Notes: generated by a model not told the origin, from the letters alone. Shown: positions 9,634-18,981, numbered from the stretch's first letter. The stretch is DNA of 64,000 bases from Bacteroidales bacterium (GCA_003249255.1 QKJP01000009.1:62001-126000); one strand, 5' to 3'. Made by a program: numbers and translations.

Positions 9634-9641
9634 TATATTTG
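9634..9641 (+). promoter_or_regulatory. Minus-7 element upstream of the MaoC gene
   Basis: TATATTTG is an exact TAnnTTTG match about 42 bp before the ATG at 9684. That fits a transcript start near 9648 and a short leader. No convincing minus-33 box is seen. Confidence 0.55.
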
Positions 9642-9683
9642 TGCCGCTAAAAAAATATCTCAATACAAAACAATATTGAAAAA

Positions 9684-10151
9684 ATGAGTAAAGTTATCAT
9701 TAAGAGCTTTGAAGAGCTTGAAAAACTAACAGGTCAAGATATAGGTGTTTCAGAATACCATGAATTCACTCAAGAGCAAATTAACCTATTTGCGGATGCT
9801 ACTATTGATCACCAATGGATTCACGTAGATAAAGAAAAAGCAAAGAATGAATCTCCATTTGGAGACACGATTGCTCATGGTTACCTTACACTATCAATCC
9901 TTCCTCATTTATGGAATCAAATTGTAGATGTCCAAAACTTAAAGCTTCAAGTAAACTATGGGATTGAAAAGCTAAAATTCAACGCTCCTGTTATTGTAAA
10001 CAGTAAAGTTAGACTTCACGCTAAAGTAAATGAAGTTAAGAACTTACGCGGAGTTACAAAAGCTGCAATTGGCATTAAATTAGAAATTGAAGGTCAAAAG
10101 AAATCAGCCTACGAAGGTGAGATTGTTTTCTTATATCATTTCAACAATTAA
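9684..10151 (+). CDS. MaoC-family hot-dog hydratase
   Basis: Likely an (R)-specific enoyl-CoA/acyl-ACP hydratase acting in the cytoplasm on a fatty-acid or acyl-CoA intermediate. The 155-residue length is usual for a single-domain MaoC protein. The active-site segment FADATIDHQWIHVDKEKA (about 36-53) carries the expected Asp42 and His47, although the usual TGD glycine is Ile here. The family signature continues as FGDTIAHGYLTLSILP (59-74). It is a single-gene unit with its own minus-7 element upstream and a strong terminator downstream, so it is not co-transcribed with the facing aminotransferase gene. The exact substrate cannot be told from sequence. Confidence 0.9.
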   Translation: MSKVIIKSFEELEKLTGQDIGVSEYHEFTQEQINLFADATIDHQWIHVDKEKAKNESPFGDTIAHGYLTLSILPHLWNQIVDVQNLKLQVNYGIEKLKFNAPVIVNSKVRLHAKVNEVKNLRGVTKAAIGIKLEIEGQKKSAYEGEIVFLYHFNN

Positions 10152-10160
10152 GAAAAAATA

Positions 10161-10189
10161 AAAAAAGAGAAGCTGTGCTTCTCTTTTTT
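10161..10189. terminator. Bidirectional intrinsic terminator
   Basis: A 13-bp perfect stem (10161-10173 with 10177-10189) has a 3-nt loop. Its outer pairs are A-run/T-run, so both strands end in U-rich tails. It separates the convergent MaoC and aminotransferase genes. Confidence 0.9.
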
Positions 10190-11341
10190 TTATTTTAAAC
10201 AATTACGAATCGCCTCCTCAAACCTGCGCATCCCTTCATCGATTTGCTTACTTGCTAGTGAAATACGAATATAATCAGGAGCTCCAAAGGCCACACCGGG
10301 TATTACAACTACGCCATTCTCTTTACGAGCTGTATTTAAGCAAAACTCTTTAATATCACCTTCTACGATCGTGCTAACTTTTGGAAATATATAGAAACTT
10401 CCTTTGGGCATCACATACGGTATATTTAATTTATCCAAAACAGCGATAACTTTATCCCGATTAGCTTTTAATATCTGACGATAGGTACTAATTGTATCTT
10501 CGGTCTCCCCTTTCACAACAGGAAGTGCAGCATATTGATTAGCCGTTGGAGGAGTACTGATAATAGTTGCATTATTTGAAGTAAATGCTTTCGCCAACTT
10601 TTCGTTATTGGTAATGATCCACCCCACTCTTAAACCTGCTGCTGCTGCACTTTTAGAGATCCCATCTACCACTATTGTTCGATCAAAGAAAGCAGAGAAA
10701 CTAATCGCTTTAGGGGCATCGTATACTAATTGGCCATATATCTCATCTGAAATAACATATCCTTGGGTAAGCTTCTTGGCTAATAATTCACCTAAACTTT
10801 TTTGCTCTTCTAAAGATAAAACCCTCCCTGTAGGATTAGATGGTGAATTAATAATGAGTACATCATCCTCTTTTATTATACCATTTAAAGCTTTTTCATC
10901 AATCCCAAAATCGTCTTTTAAGGGATAGCTTACGACTTCCATACCAAAGTCTAGCGGAATCTTTTTATATATTCCAAAATGAATTTCGGGAATCAGCACT
11001 CGTTTGGCACCCAACTTGGCTAAAGTTAGAAGGGATGTATACACAGCATTCTGAACCCCAATTGTTACAATTATGTTATCCATGGTGTAAGGAAAACCAT
11101 CAATTGCCGAATGCTTTTGAGCAATTGCCTTTCTTAAGTCTGGTAATCCGGCATTTTGTGTATAAGAAGTTCCTCCTTGTTGCCAACCTTCCTTTAAGGA
11201 CATAAATATTTTCTCATCGACATCAAAATCTTTTAACTCCCCTAATCCTAAGCTGATTCCGCTGGGATGCTTTGAAAGATTCACTTCTCTTATCGCCGGC
11301 AATGGAAAACTGGTATTCTCCAATCTCTCATCTATACTCAT
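10190..11341 (-). CDS. PLP-dependent class I/II aminotransferase
   Basis: Fold-type I aminotransferase, cytoplasmic, probably transferring amino groups between an amino acid and a 2-oxo acid. The 383-residue protein has all the family hallmarks: SPSNPTGRVLS with the NPTG at 169-172, SDEIYG with Asp199 for the pyridine nitrogen, the Schiff-base lysine Lys230 in DGISKSAAAAGLRVGW, and a C-terminal Arg in DYIRISLA for substrate carboxylate binding. The closest general match is the aspartate/aromatic aminotransferase group. Neighbours give no pathway clue, since it faces the MaoC gene across a shared terminator. The start ATG gives an N-terminus typical of the family. Confidence 0.93.
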   Translation of the reverse strand: MSIDERLENTSFPLPAIREVNLSKHPSGISLGLGELKDFDVDEKIFMSLKEGWQQGGTSYTQNAGLPDLRKAIAQKHSAIDGFPYTMDNIIVTIGVQNAVYTSLLTLAKLGAKRVLIPEIHFGIYKKIPLDFGMEVVSYPLKDDFGIDEKALNGIIKEDDVLIINSPSNPTGRVLSLEEQKSLGELLAKKLTQGYVISDEIYGQLVYDAPKAISFSAFFDRTIVVDGISKSAAAAGLRVGWIITNNEKLAKAFTSNNATIISTPPTANQYAALPVVKGETEDTISTYRQILKANRDKVIAVLDKLNIPYVMPKGSFYIFPKVSTIVEGDIKEFCLNTARKENGVVVIPGVAFGAPDYIRISLASKQIDEGMRRFEEAIRNCLK

Positions 11342-11826
11342 TCTTTTGATTTTAGTCTAACTAGTTATTGTAAATTACAATACACCCTCAAAATCAGTTC
11401 ATTCATCTAATATTCTGAAATACGTTTTAGAATTAAATTTTTGAAATCTCCTGAAAGCATCAAAGGCAAAATTATAATTTAGTAGCAACATTTGTAAATC
11501 CTTGCGCAATAATTATAAAACTAACCTCCGCATCAATCGAGGGGCTTCGTTGCTTATTTATTGAACTCTAATTTTCAGTAAAAATTGAATAAACAGGAAG
11601 TTGCTTTACTCATCTTCTAATTTGCACATGGAAACATTAGCACATTATAAGCCCTACTTTTATACTAATACCTATGGACTTATCATCCACAAAAGGGCCA
11701 TTCTTATGACGAACACCTTTTTTTTTCGGATAAATAAAACCTTTTTCTTGATAGAAGCGTATTGGTAGTTAAAATTCAAAGTTTGAAATCCATTAACCAA
11801 TGACTAACATTAGAAGACTGAAGGGT
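11342..11826. other. Intergenic gap, 485 bp, no gene seen
   Basis: AT-rich DNA between two divergent genes (aminotransferase leftwards, L,D-transpeptidase rightwards), so it should hold both promoters. Only short, non-conserved open frames occur on either strand. I see no RNA fold or repeat strong enough to name. Confidence 0.5.
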
Positions 11827-12534
11827 ATGAAAAATCTAACTAAAACCAACTTTTCTATTTTAAAAAATATTGTGTTAATACTAACGCTTTCTCTAGCAAT
11901 CAATCAAACCATTCAATCGCGTCATGGTGAAGAAGCTAATGACTCCAGAGCTGATCTTTTTCTAATACCGGAACTATCATACTCTTCACTTAGAGATACT
12001 ACTCTGAACTATATGGCATTTAAAAATGCCATTAGAACCTTTAAATCCTTAAAAGCACAAGGTCGATTATCAAACGATTCTTTAATAACTATTGTAGATT
12101 TTTCAAAACCATCTACTCAAAAGAGGTTCTTTATAATTGATACTAAAAATCATAAAATCATAAGAAAAGAGTTAGTTGCTCATGGCAAAAACACTGGAGC
12201 TTTATATGCACAGAATTTTTCTAACCAGGTTTCTTCTCTCCAAAGTAGTTTAGGTGCTTTTATCACTCAAAAAACATATTCCGGAAAACATGGCTACTCT
12301 CTTAAAATTGATGGTATAGACAAAGGTTTAAACGACAAGGCAATGGAAAGAGCTATTGTTATTCATGGTGCAGATTATGTTTCAGAACAATACATTGAAA
12401 AACATGGTCGCTTAGGCAGAAGCTTTGGTTGTCCTGCCCTAAGCTATGAGTCAAACAAGCAAGTTATTGATTTAATAAAAAATGGTAGCCTTCTATTTCT
12501 TTATCACCAATCATTAGAGACCATGATGAATTAA
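11827..12534 (+). CDS. Exported murein L,D-transpeptidase-like protein (YkuD_2 type)
   Basis: Predicted periplasmic cell-wall enzyme of the YkuD-like (PF13645-type) group, which forms or trims 3-3 peptidoglycan cross-links through a catalytic cysteine. The N-terminus has Lys/Asn residues and then a hydrophobic stretch (IVLILTLSLAI), a signal peptide or anchor. The catalytic segment has IVIHGADY (His), then GRLGRSFGCPALS with the Cys about 22 residues later. The open frame begins at 11800, but the ATG at 11827 places a normal signal sequence at the start and has GAAGGG just before it. The stop codon overlaps the stop of the second, unrelated L,D-transpeptidase gene on the other strand. Confidence 0.85.
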   Translation: MKNLTKTNFSILKNIVLILTLSLAINQTIQSRHGEEANDSRADLFLIPELSYSSLRDTTLNYMAFKNAIRTFKSLKAQGRLSNDSLITIVDFSKPSTQKRFFIIDTKNHKIIRKELVAHGKNTGALYAQNFSNQVSSLQSSLGAFITQKTYSGKHGYSLKIDGIDKGLNDKAMERAIVIHGADYVSEQYIEKHGRLGRSFGCPALSYESNKQVIDLIKNGSLLFLYHQSLETMMN

Positions 12535-14162
12535 TTCCAATGGGGAACAGACGCATGCATTGCTTGTAAATCCAGATCATCTTTTTCGTAAATATCTCTG
12601 TAATAATAAACCGTACCATCGATCTTAACTTCACAAGTTAAGTACCTCAAGTACACATCCATATCTTTAGTAACCTTAATATGCTGAGTAGATTTGGCAT
12701 GCATTTTACTTATAAATAAATTATGCTGATTAGAATTCAACACTAATCCGGCTAACTTCTCCGGTTCCTGTAAACGGATACAACCATGTGACAAAGCACG
12801 ATATTCGTTATTAAAGTATCCGCGAGCATTGGTATCATGCAAATAGATATTTTGATCATTGTCAAAGGTAAATTTAACAACGCCTAATGCATTATAATTA
12901 CCTGCCGGTTGAACGATGACGAATGGCATGTTATTTACACTTATATTTTCCCATGCAACACTATCCGGATTAACACGCTCTCCTTGCCAGGTTTGCAAGC
13001 CATAACCTTTTTTTGCTAAATAGTTAGAATTACGTTTGATTGCCGGTAACACTTCATTTACTGTTATGCTTCTTGGAATACTCCAGGTGGGATAGGCAAC
13101 TACAGATCTCAATGATCCGGTTAAGACTGGCGTTGGCGTTGATTTGCCGCCTACAATAACATTAAACTGCTCAATTGGATACTCACTTTCATACATTTCC
13201 AGCTTATAAGAGGGAATATTGACCCATACATAATCGCTTTTATCCACAGGATATTGTTTGAGTCGGTCAAAGTTTAATACCAAAGGTTCGAGGGTTTTTT
13301 GAAAATCATTTAATAAATACCATGCTAATTGAGGACTCTCAGGTTTACTTGGATCATAAAACTTAGAATTCAAATAAGCTTTTTTCATACTACTCACCTC
13401 ATCACTGATAAAATACTCATCATAATTATCTACATAACAATAATCGATATATTGAAATATATCCAACATACTTTGGCTACTTAAAGTACTTTTACCGGTT
13501 TTATCGGATAACACATCCAACAACTCTTGCACTAAATCATTCCTGCTTTTTAAAACTTCTTCAAATTTGCGATACTGAAAAAACTCAGGTTTATAATTCT
13601 CTACCACCTCATTAACAGAAGTGGAATCTTGCATCGCAAAAAATGCCTGAACAATTTCTGTTTGCTGAGAATAAAAATCGGATGAGCTCCAAATCTCTTC
13701 CCCTTTTACTATTCCATACTTAATTTGAGTCAGATATATCATCCCCGATGCTGATAACAACACATCCAACACAGCAAGGTTATTTGCATATCTCTCGCCA
13801 TTCTTATCCATATCCGCAACAAGACCATTGATGGCTTTTAAAGGAAAAGCTTTGGGTAAGAGCCCTTGAAATGAGACATTTTGAACCAAATTAACCAATT
13901 GGCTTCCCTTTAAGGTCATCTTCCCATTCTCAATCCATAATGCTTTAAAATCATTTGCTTTATAGACTTCATTTAAACGATCAGTCATAAATTCATAAGA
14001 CACAATCTGCTCTTGAAACAAACGCCTTACTTCATTGTGTAACACATCATCAAAACGATTTACACTAGAATTAACTCCAATGAAAAATGGAAAGAAAAAT
14101 ATCCATGTTGTTATTAAAGTTAGCGTTGTTAGGGTTCTTTTATATGCAAATAAAGTAGCCAT
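12531..14162 (-). CDS. L,D-transpeptidase, YcbB/LdtD-like
   Basis: Large L,D-transpeptidase of 543 residues, the size of the YcbB class, predicted to act in the periplasm on peptidoglycan stem peptides. An N-terminal membrane segment (about 10-29) serves as signal or anchor. A helical scaffold domain follows (about 40-280), then the YkuD catalytic domain from about 300. The catalytic motif is HGCIR with Cys461, preceded by the conserved HDTNARGYF segment. A substrate-lid or peptidoglycan-binding subdomain would be expected within the scaffold; I cannot point to its key residues. It converges on the smaller transpeptidase gene with the two stop codons sharing bases (TTAA, 12531-12534), leaving no room for a terminator between them. 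Confidence 0.9.
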   Translation of the reverse strand: MATLFAYKRTLTTLTLITTWIFFFPFFIGVNSSVNRFDDVLHNEVRRLFQEQIVSYEFMTDRLNEVYKANDFKALWIENGKMTLKGSQLVNLVQNVSFQGLLPKAFPLKAINGLVADMDKNGERYANNLAVLDVLLSASGMIYLTQIKYGIVKGEEIWSSSDFYSQQTEIVQAFFAMQDSTSVNEVVENYKPEFFQYRKFEEVLKSRNDLVQELLDVLSDKTGKSTLSSQSMLDIFQYIDYCYVDNYDEYFISDEVSSMKKAYLNSKFYDPSKPESPQLAWYLLNDFQKTLEPLVLNFDRLKQYPVDKSDYVWVNIPSYKLEMYESEYPIEQFNVIVGGKSTPTPVLTGSLRSVVAYPTWSIPRSITVNEVLPAIKRNSNYLAKKGYGLQTWQGERVNPDSVAWENISVNNMPFVIVQPAGNYNALGVVKFTFDNDQNIYLHDTNARGYFNNEYRALSHGCIRLQEPEKLAGLVLNSNQHNLFISKMHAKSTQHIKVTKDMDVYLRYLTCEVKIDGTVYYYRDIYEKDDLDLQAMHASVPHWN

Positions 14163-14366
14163 AGCGGTAGTTGTTTAATAACGATTACAAGTTAGTGCAT
14201 TAAAAAGGTAGCGTCTAGACCATTTATCAAACTCGTGTGTTAAAATTATCTTTATCAACTTCCTTACACCAGGTTATACCACCCTATGTTTAAGTTTGTT
14301 AATTTTATGTGATACAATTGCGATTCTATTCCATGAATGAAGAAGCGAACCTCATAAAAGATATTT

Positions 14367-14374
14367 TATATTTG
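14367..14374 (+). promoter_or_regulatory. Minus-7 element upstream of the acyltransferase fusion gene
   Basis: TATATTTG is an exact TAnnTTTG match 36 bp before the GTG start at 14410. The spacing supports GTG as the true start. No clear minus-33 element is seen. Confidence 0.55.
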
Positions 14375-14409
14375 TGAACAGTTGATTTTCATCCATAAAA
14401 AACAGTACA

Positions 14410-17067
14410 GTGAAAAAGCATAGTTATATTTCGATTTTACTAGCCAAAGTTTTCTTTTCCCTTGTGAGAGTTACATTTGCTTTAAGGTATAAAGTCACAA
14501 CAAAGGGCACTGAATTATTAAAAAGTAAGAATCCAAAGTTTATTCTTCCCAACCATCAGGCCATAGTAGACCCAATCGGTCTTTTTTGCCACATTTACAA
14601 ATACTCAACTGCCGTACCGGTTATTATTTCGAGCTATTACGATTTACCTATTGCAAAATTCTTTTTTTCGAATTGGGGTGCAGTACGCGTTAGTGATTTA
14701 GAAGCCGGCAGTAAGAATACAAACGTCTTAAATCAAATAACAGAAAGCATCGACAAAGGCTTTGCTTTAAACAAAAACATTGTTTTGTATCCGAGTGGAC
14801 AATTGCCCAACCAAGGATTCGAACGCATATTGAATAAACAAAGTGCTTGGAGAGTTGCTGAACAATTGCCTGATAATGTTGAAATAATAGGTGTAAGAAT
14901 TAAGGGCTTTTGGGGAAGCATCTGGTCGAAAGCCTGGACCGGAGAATCACCGAACTTCACCAAAACATTGTTAAAAAGTTTTTTTTATTTATTTGCAAAC
15001 CTCATTTTTTTTCTACCCCGAAGAAAGGTAAACATTGAATTCCATTCCATTACACAAGAAGCCAAAGAAAAAGCCAAAGATGGGAAGTTAGCGTTCAACT
15101 CTTACCTCGAAGGTTTTTATAATGCAAAAGGCGAAGAGAAAACCTACTTTCTAAAACATTATTTCTATGGCAAAAAAATTAAAAAAAAGGTTTCAAAACA
15201 TAATCCAAATCCAACTCAAACCCACAAATCATTTAATGATCATACTTTTAAAGTTGTATCTGAAATAACTTCAAAAATTCTCAACCTCTCTCAAGATTCA
15301 ATTAAGCCCTCCAACCATTTACAACTAGAGCTTGGAACAGATTCTCTCAATTTAGTCGAAATCATTTCTGAAATAGAAAAGCACTTTCCAAGTTTTAAAG
15401 CTCCTCAAATAAACGATCTTAAAACCATCGCAGACTTGTGCCTTGCGGCTGAAGGAAAACTCGCTGCAGATGAAGAACTAAAACCATGCAATCTACACCA
15501 ACCTTTAAGCCATCAAACCCTTATAAAAGTCGATGATGAAAAAACAATTACCGAAGCTTTCATCCACACCTTTTCAACAAACAAAAAGGACCCTTTTGTA
15601 TTTGATAACATGATTGGATCTACTACCAGAGGTGAATTCTTTTTAAAAGCTAATGTGGTTGCTGAGTTTTTAAAATCCACAGTCAAAGAAAACCGGGTTG
15701 GTATTATGCTGCCGGCTTTGCAAAGCGCTACTTTATTAGTAGCTGCTTGTTATTTGGCGAAAAAGACGCCTGTCATGCTTAACTGGACCGTTGGCGCAAA
15801 AGTACTGGAACATTGCATCGAAAGCTCTGAAGTTAACGTCGTTTTATCGGCAGGGTCCTTTATTAAAAAAATTGAAGATTTATTAAACGATCAAATCACA
15901 TCAAAAATAGTCCATCTGGACAAAATAATTCCACAAATTCAACTTAGTACCAAACTCAAAGGACTAATAAAGTCAAAATTCCCATCCCTCTTTTATAAAA
16001 AAGCAAAACCGGATGACGTTGCTGTAATTCTCTTTACATCTGGAAGTGAAGCTTTGCCCAAAGCAGTTCCTCTAACTCATCAGAATATTGTAAGTGATCT
16101 ATCCGGTGTTTTAAACATGATTGATTTGGACAACAATAACGTTTTACTATCCTTTCTACCTCCTTTTCACAGCTTTGGATTTACAGTATTAAGCATTCTT
16201 CCGATTATTACTGGAGTTAAAACTGGCTATACTCCAAACCCTACCGACGCAAAAGAAGTGATTCGAATCTTAAAACACATTAAAGCAAATATATTAATAG
16301 GGACTCCTAGCTTTTTAAAAATTCTGATGAATGAGGCTAACCCCGATTACTTAAGATCTATTAAGTACGCCATATCCGGTGCAGAGGCCATGTCACCTGC
16401 TGTCAAAAAACAATTTGAATCTCTTGTTCCTGATGGAATTATTTTAGAAGGATATGGTATTACAGAATGCGCTCCTGTACTCTCCTTAAATCCACTTGAA
16501 AAACAAAAACTTAATAGTGTTGGAAAACTATTACCCGGCATAAAATGGAAAATTCTCCACCCTGAAACAAATCAACCCATGTCAATTAATGAACCGGGAA
16601 TGATTTATGTAAAAGGTAAAAACATATTCTCAGGCTACCTCAACAATTCTGTTGCAAATCCTTTTATTAATTTAGATGGTGAAAGCTATTACAAAACAGG
16701 CGATTTAGGATACATTGATGAGGACGGATACTTATTTATCACAGGTCGCCTAAAAAGATTTATAAAAATCGGTGGCGAAATGATAAGCCTTCCATTTATT
16801 GAAAAGCAATTACTTGAAAAATTTGGCCATCCGGACTCACAGGTTTTAGCCATAGAAGGATCGGACAAAACAACTCATCCTGAAATTGTTCTTTTTTCAT
16901 GTATCGATCTGGAATTAAACGAGGTAAACAACTACCTGCTAAAAAATGGAAACGCTGCTATTGCAAAAATAAGTCGAATAGAACAAATTGATGAAATACC
17001 CCTACTTGGCAGTGGAAAAGTAGATTACAAAATCCTAAAAGCTCAAATCGAACAAAAAATCAATTAA
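14410..17067 (+). CDS. Acyltransferase - acyl carrier - acyl-ACP/CoA ligase fusion
   Basis: Three lipid domains in one 885-residue protein. Residues 1-240 are a PlsC-type lysophospholipid acyltransferase with HX4D (His49, Asp54) and a PSGQLPNQG motif. Residues 270-350 form an acyl carrier domain, with the phosphopantetheine Ser312 in LGTDSLNLVE. Residues 390-885 are an AMP-forming ligase with LFTSGSEALPKAVPL (about 541-555), EGYGITECAP and the C-terminal catalytic Lys in LLGSGKVDYK. The plan recalls the E. coli Aas protein, which reacylates lysophospholipids, but with a built-in carrier domain between the two enzymes. The start is GTG. The following prsW-like gene overlaps by one base (TAATG), so the two are co-translated. 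Phospholipid repair is the likely role; a modified membrane lipid is possible. Confidence 0.88.
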   Translation: MKKHSYISILLAKVFFSLVRVTFALRYKVTTKGTELLKSKNPKFILPNHQAIVDPIGLFCHIYKYSTAVPVIISSYYDLPIAKFFFSNWGAVRVSDLEAGSKNTNVLNQITESIDKGFALNKNIVLYPSGQLPNQGFERILNKQSAWRVAEQLPDNVEIIGVRIKGFWGSIWSKAWTGESPNFTKTLLKSFFYLFANLIFFLPRRKVNIEFHSITQEAKEKAKDGKLAFNSYLEGFYNAKGEEKTYFLKHYFYGKKIKKKVSKHNPNPTQTHKSFNDHTFKVVSEITSKILNLSQDSIKPSNHLQLELGTDSLNLVEIISEIEKHFPSFKAPQINDLKTIADLCLAAEGKLAADEELKPCNLHQPLSHQTLIKVDDEKTITEAFIHTFSTNKKDPFVFDNMIGSTTRGEFFLKANVVAEFLKSTVKENRVGIMLPALQSATLLVAACYLAKKTPVMLNWTVGAKVLEHCIESSEVNVVLSAGSFIKKIEDLLNDQITSKIVHLDKIIPQIQLSTKLKGLIKSKFPSLFYKKAKPDDVAVILFTSGSEALPKAVPLTHQNIVSDLSGVLNMIDLDNNNVLLSFLPPFHSFGFTVLSILPIITGVKTGYTPNPTDAKEVIRILKHIKANILIGTPSFLKILMNEANPDYLRSIKYAISGAEAMSPAVKKQFESLVPDGIILEGYGITECAPVLSLNPLEKQKLNSVGKLLPGIKWKILHPETNQPMSINEPGMIYVKGKNIFSGYLNNSVANPFINLDGESYYKTGDLGYIDEDGYLFITGRLKRFIKIGGEMISLPFIEKQLLEKFGHPDSQVLAIEGSDKTTHPEIVLFSCIDLELNEVNNYLLKNGNAAIAKISRIEQIDEIPLLGSGKVDYKILKAQIEQKIN

Positions 17068-17759
17068 TGAAAATACTAGTTCTGGCATCTGCTCCGGTTT
17101 TTATCATTTTATTTTACATCTATTACAGAGATAAATATGAAAAGGAACCATTTAACTTACTTGCAAAAAGTTTAATTACCGGAATACTTATTGCTGCTCC
17201 GGTTTATTTTCTGGAAAAGGGCATGAGTCATTTAATTGAACCCTTTAATACAAACCAATACATCGCTGCATTTAACAACGCTTTTCTTGTTGCTTCCCTC
17301 TGCGAAGAATCCTTTAAACTATTAGCGATACTCCTACTAGTATGGAATAGTAAGCATTTTAATGAACGGTTTGATGGTATTGTTTACGCCGTTTTTATCT
17401 CACTTGGTTTTGCACTAATTGAGAATCTTCTTTATGTATTTAATGCCCCTAATGCAATGGAAGTAGCCTATTCAAGAGCAATTACGGCTGTTCCGGCCCA
17501 CGCCATGTTTGGCATTATGATGGGCTTCCATCTTGGAATTGCAAAATTTTCATCTCAAAAAGTTAATTATCATTTAAGCAGAGCTTTTTTTATTCCATTC
17601 TTTTTTCACGGATTATATGATTTCATTTTAATGTCTCAAAACAATTGGTTACTGGCGGCTTTCACCCCTCTTCTAATCTACTTATTCATAAGGGTTAAAA
17701 AACGACTCACCGAACTTTCTGAAATCTCTCAGATAAACGAAGAAGAACCACAACTATAA
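17067..17759 (+). CDS. PrsW-family intramembrane protease
   Basis: Integral membrane glutamic-type protease related to B. subtilis PrsW, which cleaves the anti-sigma factor RsiW. The 230-residue protein has about seven to eight membrane helices. The family motifs are intact: EESFK (Glu80, Glu81, Lys84), IEN (Glu119, Asn120), AHAMFGI (His145) and HGLYDF (His181, Asp185). Its start codon overlaps the stop of the lipid fusion gene, so the pair form a two-gene operon and may share a membrane-stress role. No sigma or anti-sigma gene is nearby, so the substrate is unknown. The last 30 residues are polar and cytoplasmic. Confidence 0.88.
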   Translation: MKILVLASAPVFIILFYIYYRDKYEKEPFNLLAKSLITGILIAAPVYFLEKGMSHLIEPFNTNQYIAAFNNAFLVASLCEESFKLLAILLLVWNSKHFNERFDGIVYAVFISLGFALIENLLYVFNAPNAMEVAYSRAITAVPAHAMFGIMMGFHLGIAKFSSQKVNYHLSRAFFIPFFFHGLYDFILMSQNNWLLAAFTPLLIYLFIRVKKRLTELSEISQINEEEPQL

Positions 17760-17934
17760 AAATCTAGGTATCCAAATATATTAGCAGATCAATTTCCTTT
17801 ACGTAACAAAACATTGTCCACATCACCATTATATATGATTTCATGTAAATATCTCTTTTCAATTAAAATTGAGCATTGACTACAAGATTTGAATAGACAT
17901 ACATTTGCTATATCAAATCAACCTAAACCGCTCT

Positions 17935-18324
17935 ATGAATAATATTATATATAAATCTACAACAAAGACTCCCTACGTATGCCTTGATGCAGATAAAGGA
18001 CACATTGAACTTTACGGAAAATCTATTTGCGAAGACACCAATGGATTTTACAAGCCCATCATCCAATGGACACAAAATTTCCTTCATACATCTGATTTAG
18101 ATTTAAATTTTAAGATTAAACTGGAATATTTTAATTCCCGATCATCAAAATGTCTAATGGATCTTTTTAAAGTTATGGATTTAGCTTATTGTAGAGGAAA
18201 AAAAATCGAAATCCATTGGTTTTGTGAGGATGATGATGTTGATATGCTTGAGGCTGCCGAAGATTATCAAGCCATTACTAATATTCCTATTAAAATCATG
18301 GAGTCTGAAAATAAGTTATTCTAA
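17935..18324 (+). CDS. SiaC-like regulatory phosphoprotein (DUF1987), orphan paralogue
   Basis: Small cytoplasmic protein of the SiaC family (DUF1987). In Pseudomonas, SiaC is a partner-switch protein that is phosphorylated on Thr68 by SiaB and controls a diguanylate cyclase. Here residue 68 is Ser followed by Arg, in EYFNSRSSK. The paralogue at 27699 has Thr68 in FNTSSSK. The rest of the fold is well preserved, including TPYVCLDADKG near the start and the acidic DDDDVDMLEAAEDYQ tail. No SiaB lies beside it. The frame opens at 17905, but the ATG at 17935 aligns with the paralogue's start. The neighbouring gene encodes an acidic protein of unknown role. Confidence 0.85.
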   Translation: MNNIIYKSTTKTPYVCLDADKGHIELYGKSICEDTNGFYKPIIQWTQNFLHTSDLDLNFKIKLEYFNSRSSKCLMDLFKVMDLAYCRGKKIEIHWFCEDDDVDMLEAAEDYQAITNIPIKIMESENKLF

Positions 18325-18434
18325 CATTATATGTCCGATTATAATTGGCGTTGCAAATGTATCTCATTACCTTTGTCCCTTAATTCAAAGCACAGGTTTA
18401 GAATAGCCATTAACAACAGCTTTGATTTTATTTC

Positions 18435-18908
18435 ATGAACATGAACAACATACTATTAGGCAAAGGTTTAGACAAAATTAGTTTTGGCTCCACAAAAGAA
18501 AGTATTCAAAAACTTCTGGGAGAACCTGATGAAAAAGAATTTATCGAAGGAGATGAAGAATGTGGTGCTCTGGAAGCATGGCATTATGATACAAATCATT
18601 TCTCATTATCTTTTGAAGAAGATTGCAATTGGAGGTTAGTATCGATTACCACATCTAATACAGATTTTTTATTTGAAGGCATTGACTTAATCGGCTTAAG
18701 CCAAAGTGAAGTAATGGAGCAAATGAATAACCTTGATCTAGGGGACTTTGAATTAGAAGACATCTCAACAGAAGAGCACCCAGACCAGTTCATTGCGACT
18801 AACTCAGATTTCAGCCTAAACTTGTTTTTTGATGGTGATATTTTATCCGAAATTCAATGGGGACCATACTGGGATGATGAAGACAATTGTCCTATTTGGA
18901 TAGAATAA
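18435..18908 (+). CDS. Acidic cytoplasmic protein of unknown function
   Basis: I do not recognise a family. The 157-residue protein is very acidic, with many Asp and Glu and no signal or membrane segment. Its N-terminus (ISFGSTKESIQKLLGEPDE) has the FGxTxxxVxxLLGxPD layout of small BamE-like folds, a weak resemblance only. The C-terminus ends in WDDEDNCPIWIE. It lies 110 bp after the orphan SiaC gene on the same strand and may be read from the same transcript. A start at the second Met (18441) is equally possible. Confidence that it is a real gene is good, because the reading frame shows normal codon use for the window. Confidence 0.7.
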   Translation: MNMNNILLGKGLDKISFGSTKESIQKLLGEPDEKEFIEGDEECGALEAWHYDTNHFSLSFEEDCNWRLVSITTSNTDFLFEGIDLIGLSQSEVMEQMNNLDLGDFELEDISTEEHPDQFIATNSDFSLNLFFDGDILSEIQWGPYWDDEDNCPIWIE

Positions 18909-18973
18909 TAAAAACAACCCTCTCCTAATAAACATTATTAACATCATAACTAGCATCATATGCTTCATTTGTT

Positions 18974-18981
18974 TACTTTTG
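18974..18981 (+). promoter_or_regulatory. Minus-7 element of the ABC-F gene
   Basis: TACTTTTG matches TAnnTTTG 32 bp before the ATG. The following GCAGC is also found after the rpsA minus-7 element on the other strand (TACTTTTGCAGC in both), which suggests a shared strong housekeeping promoter type. Confidence 0.6.

Noticed and set aside
9459-9683. Small RNA or riboswitch before the MaoC gene
   Set aside because: The gap is AT-rich with only one minus-7 match and no stable stem-loop.
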